Origin: Listeria immobilis
Lineage (GTDB): Bacteria > Bacillota > Bacilli > Lactobacillales > Listeriaceae
DNA: 64,000 bases
Assembly: GCF_014322765.1 (NCBI RefSeq)
Contig: NZ_JAASTZ010000001.1
Coordinates: forward strand, 1 to 64,000
Direction of reading: 5' to 3'
Shown: in pieces, positions 35,211-43,856 of the stretch
Numbering within the stretch: position 1 is the first letter of the stretch
Layout of the letters: each line of letters begins with the position of its first letter
Translations under genes and position numbers: made by a program
Notes under the pieces: model-generated
What the model was told of the DNA's origin: nothing
Database searches by the model: none
Seen by the model: the letters and a program-made list of their open reading frames with translations, nothing else

Positions 35211-35244
35211 AAAAAAACAGCCAATCTTCAAGAAATTGGCTGTT
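35211..35244 (-). terminator. Riboswitch-controlled terminator before lysP
   Basis: On the minus strand AACAGCCAAT and ATTGGCTGTT form a perfect 10-bp stem with a nine-base loop, followed by a T run (A run at 35211-35217 on the plus strand). It sits between the lysine aptamer and the ribosome binding site of lysP, as expected for a transcriptional riboswitch. Confidence 0.88.
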
Positions 35245-35267
35245 ACATATTTTACCAACATCTTCTT

Positions 35268-35463
35268 GTCAGATAGCACATCCATAAGAAAATTTGACAA
35301 ATTCTTATAGCAGTCCAGCGCTTTTGAGCAACTGTCCCAACAACTATTTCTTAAACAAAGATAAAATAGTCACTTCGGCGATCATCCTGTTCGTTTTTTG
35401 TCATTGGCGTCTTTGTTTCGCCTCTAAAAAAAGTACTAGTGAATCTCGCAACCTCTACCTCAC
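35268..35463 (-). ncRNA. Lysine riboswitch (L-box)
   Basis: The minus strand contains the L-box signatures in order: GAGGTAGAGGTTGCGAGATTC, AGTACTT, AGAGGCGAAAC...GACGCC, GGATGATCGCCGAAGTGA, TGTTGGGACAGTTG, and the 3' P1 strand CTATCTGAC, which pairs with GTGAGGTAG. It is followed by an intrinsic terminator and a lysine permease gene. Lysine binding should favour the terminator. The same arrangement is known for Listeria lmo0798. The 363-bp gap 35173-35535 is otherwise empty. Confidence 0.93.
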
Positions 35464-35535
35464 CATTTGGATGAGGGTTTGTATTTGATTATTTACTCAT
35501 AATAACGGAAAATAACTCATTTTGCAATACGTTTT

Positions 35536-36297
35536 TTAATAATTTTGTAAGGCTTCTTTGATAGTACTGTAAGTTGTTAAAGTGGATAGATTTTCTTCAT
35601 AGCGAATTAATGTCATGGCGAACTTAGGTGAAATACCTGTAATAATTAACTCTACTCCAGTTAATTTCATAAATCCGTGAAATTTCACAAGATTCATCAC
35701 TGCATCCTCATTAAAATCCGCAAGTCCGGAAAGGTCCATAATTAAGTAATCTTCCTTGCCATTATCCATATAGTCACTTACATATTCAGACATATGCTGA
35801 AACCGGTCGTTCGTAAGCGAGCCAATAAGTGGTAAAACACATATATTATCTTTAATAGGTACAATGGGTGTAGAAAGTTTTTCGATTTCTCTTAGGGATT
35901 TTTCGAGTTCCAACTGGTAATTATGTTCTGTTGTAATATCCTTTTGAATACCAACAAAATATAAATGTCCGTTATCATCATAAATCGGTTCAATCGTTAG
36001 TTCATTCATAAAAGATGAACCATTTTTTCGGTAATTTTTTAGTAATGCTCTTGTTGTGGTTTTGTTTACAACTGCATCACGAACTTTTTGGATTTCATTT
36101 TTATCCGTATCTTCCCCTTGTAAAAAGTAACAATTGGAACCAAGTGCATCAGCTTTCGTATAGCCGGTAATATTTTCGAAACCTGTGTTTACAAAAATAA
36201 TTGGATTATTTTTTTGTTCAGCATCAGTAATAATTACCCCAACACTCGATAAATTTAATGCTTCTAAGATAATATCAAATTTTGGATAAGCAGACAT
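35536..36297 (-). CDS. Blue-light receptor, LOV-STAS protein (Lmo0799 type)
   Basis: 253 residues. The N-terminal LOV domain (about 1-125) carries GSNCYFLQG with the flavin-adduct Cys56. A linker helix (HNYQLELEKSLREIEKL) leads to a C-terminal STAS domain (about 145-253; DYLIMDLSGLADFNEDAVMNL). In L. monocytogenes this protein binds FMN and feeds blue light into the stressosome/sigma-B pathway and motility control. The frame opens at 36327, but the ATG at 36297 gives the known 253-residue protein and the correct Cys56 number. Confidence 0.94.
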   Translation of the reverse strand: MSAYPKFDIILEALNLSSVGVIITDAEQKNNPIIFVNTGFENITGYTKADALGSNCYFLQGEDTDKNEIQKVRDAVVNKTTTRALLKNYRKNGSSFMNELTIEPIYDDNGHLYFVGIQKDITTEHNYQLELEKSLREIEKLSTPIVPIKDNICVLPLIGSLTNDRFQHMSEYVSDYMDNGKEDYLIMDLSGLADFNEDAVMNLVKFHGFMKLTGVELIITGISPKFAMTLIRYEENLSTLTTYSTIKEALQNY

Positions 36298-36449
36298 CTG
36301 CGTGTTTCGCCCCCTTTGCAAATACATCTATATCATAACACGATGATGCGCGAAAGCCCAATGTCAAATTTGTGAATTTAAAATAAGGAAAATCGGTAAC
36401 GAGAAAATATATCAATGAGGGTGTATAATTAAGGTAGAGGTGATACGTT

Positions 36450-36806
36450 ATGTTTATTAGATTTACAAATAGTGCTAAAAAACGGCTTGAAGTACTTCGA
36501 TCTGGGTTACCTGGACAACTACATTTGTATTACGATACAGAAGGCTGTGCATGTGAGAATAGCGGCATTTTTACGCTTCGTTTAGTAGAAAAACAAACAA
36601 AAGAAGATGATGAAGTGGAGTCAAACATTGGTCCGATTTTAATTAAACGCTGGACAAAGATATTTTTAGAGGAAGAATTAATCATTGATTATGATGATAA
36701 AGCGAAGGTAATGATGCTAAAAAGTGATGGACAGTATTATAATCGTAATTTACTATTAGTAACAGAGTCGGACGAAGTAATTAGTTGCCCTGTTAGTGTA
36801 AAATAA
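36450..36806 (+). CDS. HesB/YqkB-like iron-sulfur biosynthesis family protein
   Basis: 118 residues. MFIRFTNSAKKRLEVL and LHLYYDTEGCACENSGIFTLRLV match the HesB-like YqkB group. A CxC-type cysteine pair (CAC) and a late CPVSV are present, but not the full A-type CGC tail of IscA. Function in the YqkB branch is not established. AGAGGTGATAC ribosome binding site. Confidence 0.82.
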   Translation: MFIRFTNSAKKRLEVLRSGLPGQLHLYYDTEGCACENSGIFTLRLVEKQTKEDDEVESNIGPILIKRWTKIFLEEELIIDYDDKAKVMMLKSDGQYYNRNLLLVTESDEVISCPVSVK

Positions 36807-36860
36807 TTTCATCAAAAAACCTAGGATAAATATTATTATTCTAGGTTTTTTGATGAAATT
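36805..36860. terminator. Bidirectional terminator with 20-bp perfect arms
   Basis: The left arm 36805-36824 (ends AAAAAACCTAG) and right arm 36841-36860 (starts CTAGGTTTTTT) are fully complementary over 20 bp around a 16-base AT loop. It ends the HesB-like gene. Confidence 0.85.
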
Positions 36861-36962
36861 TTCATGAGAATGTAGTGAAACTTTCAACATATAGTGACAC
36901 TAGCTTCCGAATTGTAGTAACATAGAATAGGGAAGTTTTTTACATAAGGAAGGAGTGTTACG

Positions 36963-37601
36963 ATGGAACAACCATCAGTAGATGAGTTAAAGAATTGGAG
37001 AAATGTTATGCTGCTCCATCGCTTTGCTTTAGAAGAAGTGAATACAAAACTTAAAATATTAAATGAAGAATTTCAATTTATTCATGATTATAACCCAATG
37101 GAACACTTGAAATCTCGGGTGAAGTCATTAGAAAGTATTGGGGCAAAATTAGAAAAAAAAGAGTTGGATATTACACCAGAAAATGCTTTAAAACATGTCC
37201 ATGATATTGCCGGCATTCGGATTACCTGTTCTTTTGTATCAGATATTTTTAGAATTCATGAGATGTTAGCAGGACAAAACGATATTACCATTTTGCGTGT
37301 TAAAGATTATGTGACGAATCCTAAACCAAATGGCTATCGGAGTTTACATTTACTTTGTGAAGTACCAGTTTTCTTAACAAACCGTTCTGAAAAAATGACA
37401 GTTGAAATTCAAATTCGAACCGTCGCGATGGATTTTTGGGCAAGTTTGGAGCATAAGATTTATTATAAGTATCAGAAAGAAGCTCCAGAGGAATTGGTTA
37501 AAGAATTACAAGATGCGGCAAGAATCATTACTCATTTAGATGAAAAAATGAAAAACTTAAATGACCAAATTGACCAGTATAAAAAGGAAAAAGAAAAATA
37601 A
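36963..37601 (+). CDS. relP: Small alarmone synthetase RelP (YwaC type)
   Basis: GTP pyrophosphokinase domain of 212 residues, without hydrolase or regulatory domains. Synthetase motifs seen: RVKSLESIGAKL, HDIAGIRITCSFVSDI, PNGYRSLHLLCEVP and EIQIRTVAMDFWASLEHKIYYK. It makes (p)ppGpp from GTP/GDP and ATP under cell-envelope stress in related Firmicutes. AAGGAAGGAG ribosome binding site. The gene stands alone. A hydrolase-only protein that could degrade its product is encoded at 52905. Confidence 0.93.
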   Translation: MEQPSVDELKNWRNVMLLHRFALEEVNTKLKILNEEFQFIHDYNPMEHLKSRVKSLESIGAKLEKKELDITPENALKHVHDIAGIRITCSFVSDIFRIHEMLAGQNDITILRVKDYVTNPKPNGYRSLHLLCEVPVFLTNRSEKMTVEIQIRTVAMDFWASLEHKIYYKYQKEAPEELVKELQDAARIITHLDEKMKNLNDQIDQYKKEKEK

Positions 37602-37606
37602 ATGAT

Positions 37607-37661
37607 AAAACAGCTTTATTTCTTTGCAGGCCAATACGTTGCAAAGAAATAAAGCTGTTTT
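37607..37661. terminator. Terminator with 22-bp perfect arms
   Basis: The left arm 37607-37628 and right arm 37640-37661 (core CAGCTTTATTTCTTTGC / GCAAAGAAATAAAGCTG) are fully complementary with an 11-base loop. It ends relP. Confidence 0.87.
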
Positions 37662-37727
37662 ATATTTGCGAGATAATTATTTTTGCTTCATAATAATATA
37701 GGAGAAAAAACGAAAGGGGCGTACATA

Positions 37728-39782
37728 ATGGAAATATTTTTATATGTTTTAGCATTACTTGTAGCTATTTTTATTTCTAATTTAGTCAATCGCTTTGTGC
37801 CCTTTGTATCAGTACCACTTATTCAAATTGGCTTAGGTGTGATGATTGCGCTTGTACCAATTACGTTCGATTTAAAATTAAACCCGGAACTTTTTTTGGT
37901 GATGTTTATTGCGCCATTGTTATTTAATGATGGAAGACGAACTGATAAGAAAGCCTTATGGGGAATGCGGATGCCAATTTTGGTATTAGCACTCGGGCTT
38001 GTGTTTGCAACGGTAGTGGTTATTGGCTATTTTGTAAATTGGATGATTCCGACCATTCCACTAGCTGCTGCTTTTGCGCTTGCTGCTGCACTTGCGCCTA
38101 CAGATGCCGTTGCTGTGAGTTCGCTTTCAGGGCGGATAAATTTACCTAAACGAATAATGAATTTGTTGGAAGGAGAAGCTTTAATTAACGATGCATCAGG
38201 TTTAGTTGCTTTCCAATTTGCGATTGCAGCGATGGTAACAGGTGTTTTTAGTTTACTGGATGCGAGTATTAGCTTTTTTGTTATTGCAATCGGCGGTGTT
38301 TTAGTCGGATTAGTACTTAGTTGGTTAAAATTTAGATTTCTTAAGTGGGTACGCGGGCTTGGAATGGAAGACGTTACTTTCCACATGCTTATCCAAATTT
38401 TGACACCATTTATTATTTATTTAGTGGCGGAAGAATTTCATGTTTCTGGAATTTTAGCGGTTGTCGCAGCAGGAATTATGCACTCAATGGAACGAAAGAA
38501 AATCGATCCACAATCAGTTAAACTAAATATTGTATCTCAAAGTACTTGGTCAGTTATTATTTTTGTCTTAAATGGGCTTGTGTTTTTACTTTTAGGTACC
38601 CAACTTCCTTCTATAATTGAAGTAGTTTGGAATGATTCAGGTATCAGCAACTGGCAAGTGACTGCCTATATTTTATCCATCACAGCTGCTTTAATTTTAC
38701 TTCGCTTTGTCTGGGTGTATATGTCATGGAATATTGGTGCAAAAAAACGGGATAAACATAACAAAAAAACAACACGACCAAAACTGCGCCCAGTAATACT
38801 TACTTCTTTGTCTGGAGTACGTGGAGCAGTAACATTAGCCAGTGCGCTTGCAATTCCATTTTTCCTAGATGATGGGACACTTTTCCCACAAAGAGCATTA
38901 ATTATTTTCTTAGCGTCTGGTGTTATTCTTTGTACATTAGTAATTGCGACATTTATTTTACCATTGTTAGCTAAAAATGAAGAAGTAACAACGGAAGATG
39001 AACGAGCAGAAAAAGCGACTCGAATTCGGATTTTAAGAAATGTGATTAGGGAGCTGAAAGAGCAAACTTTACCAGAGACGAAAGCAGCAACAGATGAAGT
39101 GATTGAAGACTATCGGAGACGGATTTATGATTTACAGCATAATAGTTCAAATAAAAAGATGGATGAGAGAGAGCGAGAGAAACGGTTAGAAATCATTGAA
39201 TGGCAACGAATGAATACGCAGAAAAAAGCGGATAGCGGAGAATTGGTGGCAACCGATAGTTATCGCTATCAACACTATCTAAATATGGTGGAGCAAGCAA
39301 TTAAACAACGCTTCCGAACAAAAATAAAAACAGCATGGATGTTCTTTGTTCGACTTATGATGTTTGTCATTCACCCGAAAAAATGGTACAAAATTAGTCA
39401 TAAAATGAAAAAAGGGATTTCAAAAGATAATGAACGCTTCCAGGCAATTCGTAAGTTAAGAGAAGAAAATGAGATACTAGTTATCCAAAAATTAAAAGAG
39501 CAACTTACAAAAGAAAATGCGGATATTATCGGTCCACTTATTACAGAACATACAATGTTTTTAGAGCGAATTAGGAATGATAGTAATATAACTCGTAGAA
39601 AACGTGCAAAATCCGAACAGAAAAAACGCGAGGTTCAAATTGTGGCTTTCCAAACTGAACGTGATATTATTCAGCATCTATTTGAAACAGGTGGAATTTC
39701 AAGAGATTTGGCACGTGAACTCCGTCAAAATTTAAATATGATTGAGACTTACTTATATGATGATTTTTTGGGAACCGATTAA
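37728..39782 (+). CDS. CPA1-type Na+/H+ antiporter with long cytoplasmic tail
   Basis: 684 residues. About twelve helices occupy residues 1-405, with ALAPTDAVAVSSLSGR and the ion-binding GEALINDASGLVAFQ motif. LSGVRGAVTLASALAIPFFLDDG marks the end of the core. A charged coiled-coil-rich cytoplasmic tail of about 270 residues follows (EKATRIRILRNVIRELKEQ...). A frame start at 37683 lacks a ribosome binding site; GAAAGGGGCG precedes the ATG at 37728. Exports Na+ in exchange for H+; relevant to salt and pH tolerance. Confidence 0.92.
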   Translation: MEIFLYVLALLVAIFISNLVNRFVPFVSVPLIQIGLGVMIALVPITFDLKLNPELFLVMFIAPLLFNDGRRTDKKALWGMRMPILVLALGLVFATVVVIGYFVNWMIPTIPLAAAFALAAALAPTDAVAVSSLSGRINLPKRIMNLLEGEALINDASGLVAFQFAIAAMVTGVFSLLDASISFFVIAIGGVLVGLVLSWLKFRFLKWVRGLGMEDVTFHMLIQILTPFIIYLVAEEFHVSGILAVVAAGIMHSMERKKIDPQSVKLNIVSQSTWSVIIFVLNGLVFLLLGTQLPSIIEVVWNDSGISNWQVTAYILSITAALILLRFVWVYMSWNIGAKKRDKHNKKTTRPKLRPVILTSLSGVRGAVTLASALAIPFFLDDGTLFPQRALIIFLASGVILCTLVIATFILPLLAKNEEVTTEDERAEKATRIRILRNVIRELKEQTLPETKAATDEVIEDYRRRIYDLQHNSSNKKMDEREREKRLEIIEWQRMNTQKKADSGELVATDSYRYQHYLNMVEQAIKQRFRTKIKTAWMFFVRLMMFVIHPKKWYKISHKMKKGISKDNERFQAIRKLREENEILVIQKLKEQLTKENADIIGPLITEHTMFLERIRNDSNITRRKRAKSEQKKREVQIVAFQTERDIIQHLFETGGISRDLARELRQNLNMIETYLYDDFLGTD

Positions 39783-39791
39783 AATGATTAT

Positions 39792-39830
39792 AATCGCTTA
39801 TATATCTAAAGAGGTGTATAGGCGATTTTT
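39792..39830 (+). terminator. Antiporter gene terminator
   Basis: AATCGCTTATA pairs with TATAGGCGATT (one G-T wobble), followed by a T run. Confidence 0.75.
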
Positions 39831-39867
39831 TTACTGTTGGAAAATAGAAGCTGATTAAAGAAAACTA

Positions 39868-39903
39868 AAAAGCCTCGCAGAACGTGGGAAAAAGGAGCGA
39901 GGT
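39868..39903 (-). terminator. Minus-strand terminator
   Basis: On the minus strand ACCTCGC and GCGAGGC arms enclose about 18 bases and are followed by five T. It ends the 169-residue membrane protein gene. Confidence 0.7.
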
Positions 39904-39921
39904 TATTACGTATGGATAGAT

Positions 39922-40431
39922 TTACGATTGAACTTTTCTTAAATGGTCACTAAATCGGCAAATTTCTTCTTTCATTTTTAAGTCAGCACGTTGATATTTT
40001 CTACTGGTATCATTAATAGTAATAATAGTTTCTTTCCCAGTTTCTAAATCTAAAATAAAAATTTTGTAATTGGGAAGTTTTTTTGGGCCATAACGATATT
40101 GATTTTTATCACATTCCACATAGTATCTACTAAATGGATATACTTTATCAAATAATCCTCTTTTATGATAAAAGGCATTTTTATTAATAAAGAAAACACC
40201 AAGGAAAAATTGTTTGAAGTAGAAGCCGAATGCTACAACGAATCCAAAGGAAAGGCAGTAAAACTTGAGGTCGGTTATTTTTAGAAAAATAGCCATAAGT
40301 GCAAGTATTCCAATTAAAAAAGTTGCTAGAATTACTGGCACAACTAACGTAATATTCATAGTATATTTTGAAAATCGATATTCCGTCATGGATGCCACCA
40401 GCCTCTTGTTGTAATGATAAAATCTTAGCAT
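39922..40431 (-). CDS. Membrane protein with C-terminal PH-like domain, unknown function
   Basis: 169 residues. Two hydrophobic helices (about residues 26-49 and 56-78) are followed by a beta-rich soluble part (VECDKNQYRYGPKKLPNYKIFILDLETGKETIITINDTS). The shape resembles YcxB or bacterial PH-domain membrane proteins. The start at 40431 has AAGGAT eight bases upstream; an ATG at 40389 (MTEYRFSK) is an alternative start. Divergent from the pot regulator gene. Confidence 0.7.
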   Translation of the reverse strand: MLRFYHYNKRLVASMTEYRFSKYTMNITLVVPVILATFLIGILALMAIFLKITDLKFYCLSFGFVVAFGFYFKQFFLGVFFINKNAFYHKRGLFDKVYPFSRYYVECDKNQYRYGPKKLPNYKIFILDLETGKETIITINDTSRKYQRADLKMKEEICRFSDHLRKVQS

Positions 40432-40471
40432 TAAAAAAATCCTTGTCTAGCTAATAAAACATAAAAAACTA

Positions 40472-40500
40472 TTGTCCGTATGATAGCTTTGTTGTATAAT
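40472..40500 (+). promoter_or_regulatory. Sigma-A promoter of the pot regulator/pot operon
   Basis: TTGTCC (40472-40477), 17-bp spacer, TATAAT (40495-40500). It lies 94 bp before the regulator start, with two operator-like repeats between. Confidence 0.7.
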
Positions 40501-40525
40501 GTATCTTGCTGTAAGTAAACTCTAT

Positions 40526-40575
40526 GTTTAATATTAGTAAACTTATCTAACTTGAGGTTTATTATCACTAAACTT
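40526..40575 (+). repeat. Paired 19-nt direct repeats, candidate operators of the XRE-cupin regulator
   Basis: GTTTAATATTAGTAAACTT (40526-40544) and GTTTATTATCACTAAACTT (40557-40575) agree at 16 of 19 positions and are 31 bp apart, close to three helical turns. Each contains GTTTA and TAAAC as inverted half-sites. They lie just downstream of the promoter -10, so binding would block transcription. Confidence 0.55.
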
Positions 40576-40593
40576 GAAAGAAAGGAAACAGAC

Positions 40594-41136
40594 ATGGAAA
40601 TTGGCAAACGTATTAAAAATCTTAGGCTTAGCAAGAATTTAACGCAAGAGGAACTAGGCGAGCGGACTGATTTAACTAAAGGTTATATTTCACAATTAGA
40701 GCGAGATTTAAGTTCGCCATCTATTGAAACCTTGTTTGCTATTTTGGAAGTGCTTGGTTCGACACCAAAAGACTTTTTTGATGAGGAAGAACATAATCAA
40801 AAAGTAATATATGGGGAGTTAGAGCATACATTTTTTGAAGATGAAGAGAAGGGATACAGAATTAAGTGGTTGGTTCCGGAATCGAATGAAAAAGAAATGG
40901 AACCTGTACTACTTGAAATAGAAGAAAATAGCTATTTTAAAAACTTTGAACCATCGCTTTCTGAAACTTTTGGCTATGTGCTAAACGGAGAAGTGACAGT
41001 GATACTTGGAAGAAATGAGTATATCGCAAAAACCGGAGAAGCTATTTATTTCCATGCAGCAGATGAGCACCAAATCATTAACAGATCAAATCAAAAAGCG
41101 ACACTCATTTTAGTTGCAACGGATTCATATTTATAA
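40594..41136 (+). CDS. XRE-cupin transcriptional regulator of polyamine transport (PuuR-like)
   Basis: 180 residues. The N-terminal XRE helix-turn-helix is [45 protein letters not shown]. The C-terminal part is a cupin ([37 protein letters not shown]). A frame start at 40552 is not supported; GAAAGGAAAC lies before the ATG at 40594. The gene leads straight into potA (13 bp gap), so it is likely an autoregulated repressor of the spermidine/putrescine operon. Confidence 0.9.
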   Translation: MEIGKRIKNLRLSKNLTQEELGERTDLTKGYISQLERDLSSPSIETLFAILEVLGSTPKDFFDEEEHNQKVIYGELEHTFFEDEEKGYRIKWLVPESNEKEMEPVLLEIEENSYFKNFEPSLSETFGYVLNGEVTVILGRNEYIAKTGEAIYFHAADEHQIINRSNQKATLILVATDSYL

Positions 41137-41149
41137 GGGGGAAACTATT

Positions 41150-42244
41150 TTGACAGAAACAATTATTCGTTTTGAAAATGTAACAAAACAATTTGACAAT
41201 GATCCACCCGTACTAGACAATGTCAGTTTTGAAATAGAAAAAGGAAAATTTTATACATTATTAGGTCCTTCAGGGTGTGGGAAAACAACTATTTTACGCT
41301 TAATTGCTGGCTTTTTAGAAGCGACAGAAGGGCAAATTTTCCTTGGTGAAAAAGTTATTAATCAAATACCAGCAAATAAACGCCCAGTTAATACGGTATT
41401 CCAAGATTATGCCCTATTTCCACATCTAAATGTATACGAAAATGTCGCTTTTGGACTTAGAATAAAAAAATTAAAAAAAGAAGCTATAGACGAAAAAGTC
41501 AAAGAAGCTTTACGATTTGTTAATTTAAAAGGATATGAAAAAAGAGAAATTAGCGAAATGTCAGGTGGGCAAAAACAGCGTGTTGCAATTGCGCGTGCGA
41601 TTGTTAATGAACCGGAAGTTATTTTGCTAGATGAACCACTTTCGGCGCTTGATTTAAAACTTCGGACTGAAATGCAATATGAACTTCGTGACTTGCAAAA
41701 ACGGCTTGGAATTACGTTTATTTTTGTGACACATGACCAAGAAGAAGCACTTGCAATGAGTGATGAGATTTTTGTATTAAATAAAGGGGAAATCCAGCAA
41801 AGCGGAACACCAATTGATATTTATGATGAACCAATTAATAAATTTGTAGCAGATTTCATTGGTGAATCAAATATTGTCACTGGTAAAATGATGCAAGACT
41901 TTGAAGTGGAATTTGTAGAAAGACGCTTTGAATGTGTTGACCAAGGCTTCCGTCCAAATGAAACTGTAGAAGTAGTTATTCGACCAGAAGATCTTGAAAT
42001 AACTTCTGCTGAAAAAGGGAAACTTCAAGTAACGGTGGATTGGATGCTATTTCGCGGTGTGCATTATGAAGTGGGTTGTATTGATACGGACGGAAATGAG
42101 TGGCTCGTTCATACTACAAGAAAAGTTCGTGTTGGTGATAAGATTGGCTTAGCGTTTGATCCAGAGGCAATTCATGTTATGCGTCTTGGGGAAACGGAGG
42201 AAGAATTCGATAAGCGGCTGGATAGCTATGATGAGGTGCAGTAA
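41150..42244 (+). CDS. potA: Spermidine/putrescine ABC transporter ATP-binding protein
   Basis: 364 residues. Walker [13 protein letters not shown], signature [14 protein letters not shown], Walker [13 protein letters not shown] and the H-loop [10 protein letters not shown] are present, followed by a TOBE-type C-terminal domain. The frame opens at 41114 inside the regulator gene, but AAGGGGG is spaced for the TTG at 41150, giving the start [11 protein letters not shown]. It energises PotB and PotC. It overlaps potB by 1 bp. Confidence 0.94.
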   Translation: MTETIIRFENVTKQFDNDPPVLDNVSFEIEKGKFYTLLGPSGCGKTTILRLIAGFLEATEGQIFLGEKVINQIPANKRPVNTVFQDYALFPHLNVYENVAFGLRIKKLKKEAIDEKVKEALRFVNLKGYEKREISEMSGGQKQRVAIARAIVNEPEVILLDEPLSALDLKLRTEMQYELRDLQKRLGITFIFVTHDQEEALAMSDEIFVLNKGEIQQSGTPIDIYDEPINKFVADFIGESNIVTGKMMQDFEVEFVERRFECVDQGFRPNETVEVVIRPEDLEITSAEKGKLQVTVDWMLFRGVHYEVGCIDTDGNEWLVHTTRKVRVGDKIGLAFDPEAIHVMRLGETEEEFDKRLDSYDEVQ

Positions 42245-43053
42245 TGAATAGACGCACTCGGACGGTATACCTTATTCCTTATGTACTTTGGATTTTACTT
42301 TTTGTTGTTGCACCAATTTTATTAATTGTTTATTACTCATTTTTTGATGTCGATGGTAATTTGACGATGGATAATTATATTCACTTTTTCACGCCCGTTT
42401 ATTTGAAAATGACGGCTAGTTCGTTTTGGTATGCGTTTTTAATTACCGTTTTTACGCTACTGATTTCTTACCCAACAGCTTACTTGCTAACCAAATTGAA
42501 ACATAAACAATTGTGGTTGCTGTTAATTATTTTGCCAACTTGGATTAATTTACTTTTGAAAGCATATGCCTTTATTGGGATTTTTGGGACTTACGGGGCG
42601 GCAAATCAGTTTTTGGAATTGATGGGAATTGGTTCAAAACAAATATTATTTACTGATTTTAGTTTCTTATTTGTATCAACTTATATTTTTATTCCGTTTA
42701 TGATTTTGCCGATTTTTAATGCGATTGAGGAAATTAACCCAACTTTGATTCAAGCGTCTCGCGATTTAGGCGCATCCAGTTTGACGACGTTTCGACGAGT
42801 GATTTTTCCTTTGACAGCAGATGGGGTGAAATCTGGTTGTCAGGCTGTATTTATTCCGGCGTTATCTTTATTTATGATTACAAGATTAATTGCTGGAAAC
42901 CGGGTGATTACGCTTGGTACAGCTATTGAAGAACATTTCCTTGTCACGCAAGATTGGGGAATGGGTTCAACGATTGGTGTGTTCTTAATAATTGCGATGA
43001 TTTTAATTATGTTTTTAACAGGCTCTAAAAAGAAAAGAGGTGTGCGTAAATGA
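42244..43053 (+). CDS. potB: Spermidine/putrescine ABC transporter permease
   Basis: 269 residues, six helices. The EAA-like loop QASRDLGASSLTTFRRVIFPL contacts Pot[36 protein letters not shown] is the typical PotB start. It overlaps potA and potC, indicating translational coupling within the operon. Confidence 0.94.
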   Translation: MNRRTRTVYLIPYVLWILLFVVAPILLIVYYSFFDVDGNLTMDNYIHFFTPVYLKMTASSFWYAFLITVFTLLISYPTAYLLTKLKHKQLWLLLIILPTWINLLLKAYAFIGIFGTYGAANQFLELMGIGSKQILFTDFSFLFVSTYIFIPFMILPIFNAIEEINPTLIQASRDLGASSLTTFRRVIFPLTADGVKSGCQAVFIPALSLFMITRLIAGNRVITLGTAIEEHFLVTQDWGMGSTIGVFLIIAMILIMFLTGSKKKRGVRK

Positions 43054-43856
43054 AGAAAAGTAAATGGGGAACAATTTATTTAGTACTTATTTTTGTGATT
43101 TTATACGCACCAATTTTTTACTTGATTTTCTATTCTTTTAATAAAGGTGGAACAATGCATAATTTTAGCGGGTTTACACTTGATTATTACAAGGAAGTTT
43201 TTCAAGATACGCGATTGTTAATTATTGTTTTAAATACCTTTGTTATTGCACTGCTTTCCTCAGTGATTGCGACAGTGATTGGGGTTTTTGGAGCATTGGC
43301 GATAAAATTTATGCCAAAACCTTTTGCGAAAAATTCGTTGCTTAGCCTGAATAATGTGTTGATTGTCAGCCCGGATGTAATTATTGGAGCTAGTTTCTTG
43401 ATATTCTTTACGATTTTAGGGGTGAAACTGGGCTTTATTTCGGTGCTGGTTTCTCATATCGCATTTAGTATTCCGATTGTCGTACTAATGATTTTGCCGA
43501 AGTTGCAAGAAATGAGCCCAACATTAATGGATGCGGCGCGGGACTTAGGGGCGAGTCAGTGGCAAGTGCTTTCTAAGGTGATTCTTCCTTACATTATGCC
43601 AGGTGTTTTAGCTGGTTTCTTTATGGCGCTAACTTATTCATTAGATGATTTTGCAGTCACTTTTTTCGTAACAGGGAACGGTTTCTCCACATTAGCAGTA
43701 GAAATTTATTCACGTGCTAGACAAGGGATTTCGCTTTCTATCAATGCTTTATCTACACTTATTTTCCTATTTACGATTGTTCTTGTTATCGGTTATTACT
43801 TTATTAGCAAGCATAATACAAGCAAAAATATTCGAACGGGGGCGACGAAAGAATGA
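43050..43856 (+). CDS. potC: Spermidine/putrescine ABC transporter permease
   Basis: 268 residues with six helices. DAARDLGASQWQVLSKVILPYIMPG is the EAA loop, and YSLDDFAVTFFVTG is a PotC hallmark. It overlaps potB and potD by ATGA-type junctions. RBS AAGAGGTG lies inside potB. Confidence 0.94.
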   Translation: MKKSKWGTIYLVLIFVILYAPIFYLIFYSFNKGGTMHNFSGFTLDYYKEVFQDTRLLIIVLNTFVIALLSSVIATVIGVFGALAIKFMPKPFAKNSLLSLNNVLIVSPDVIIGASFLIFFTILGVKLGFISVLVSHIAFSIPIVVLMILPKLQEMSPTLMDAARDLGASQWQVLSKVILPYIMPGVLAGFFMALTYSLDDFAVTFFVTGNGFSTLAVEIYSRARQGISLSINALSTLIFLFTIVLVIGYYFISKHNTSKNIRTGATKE

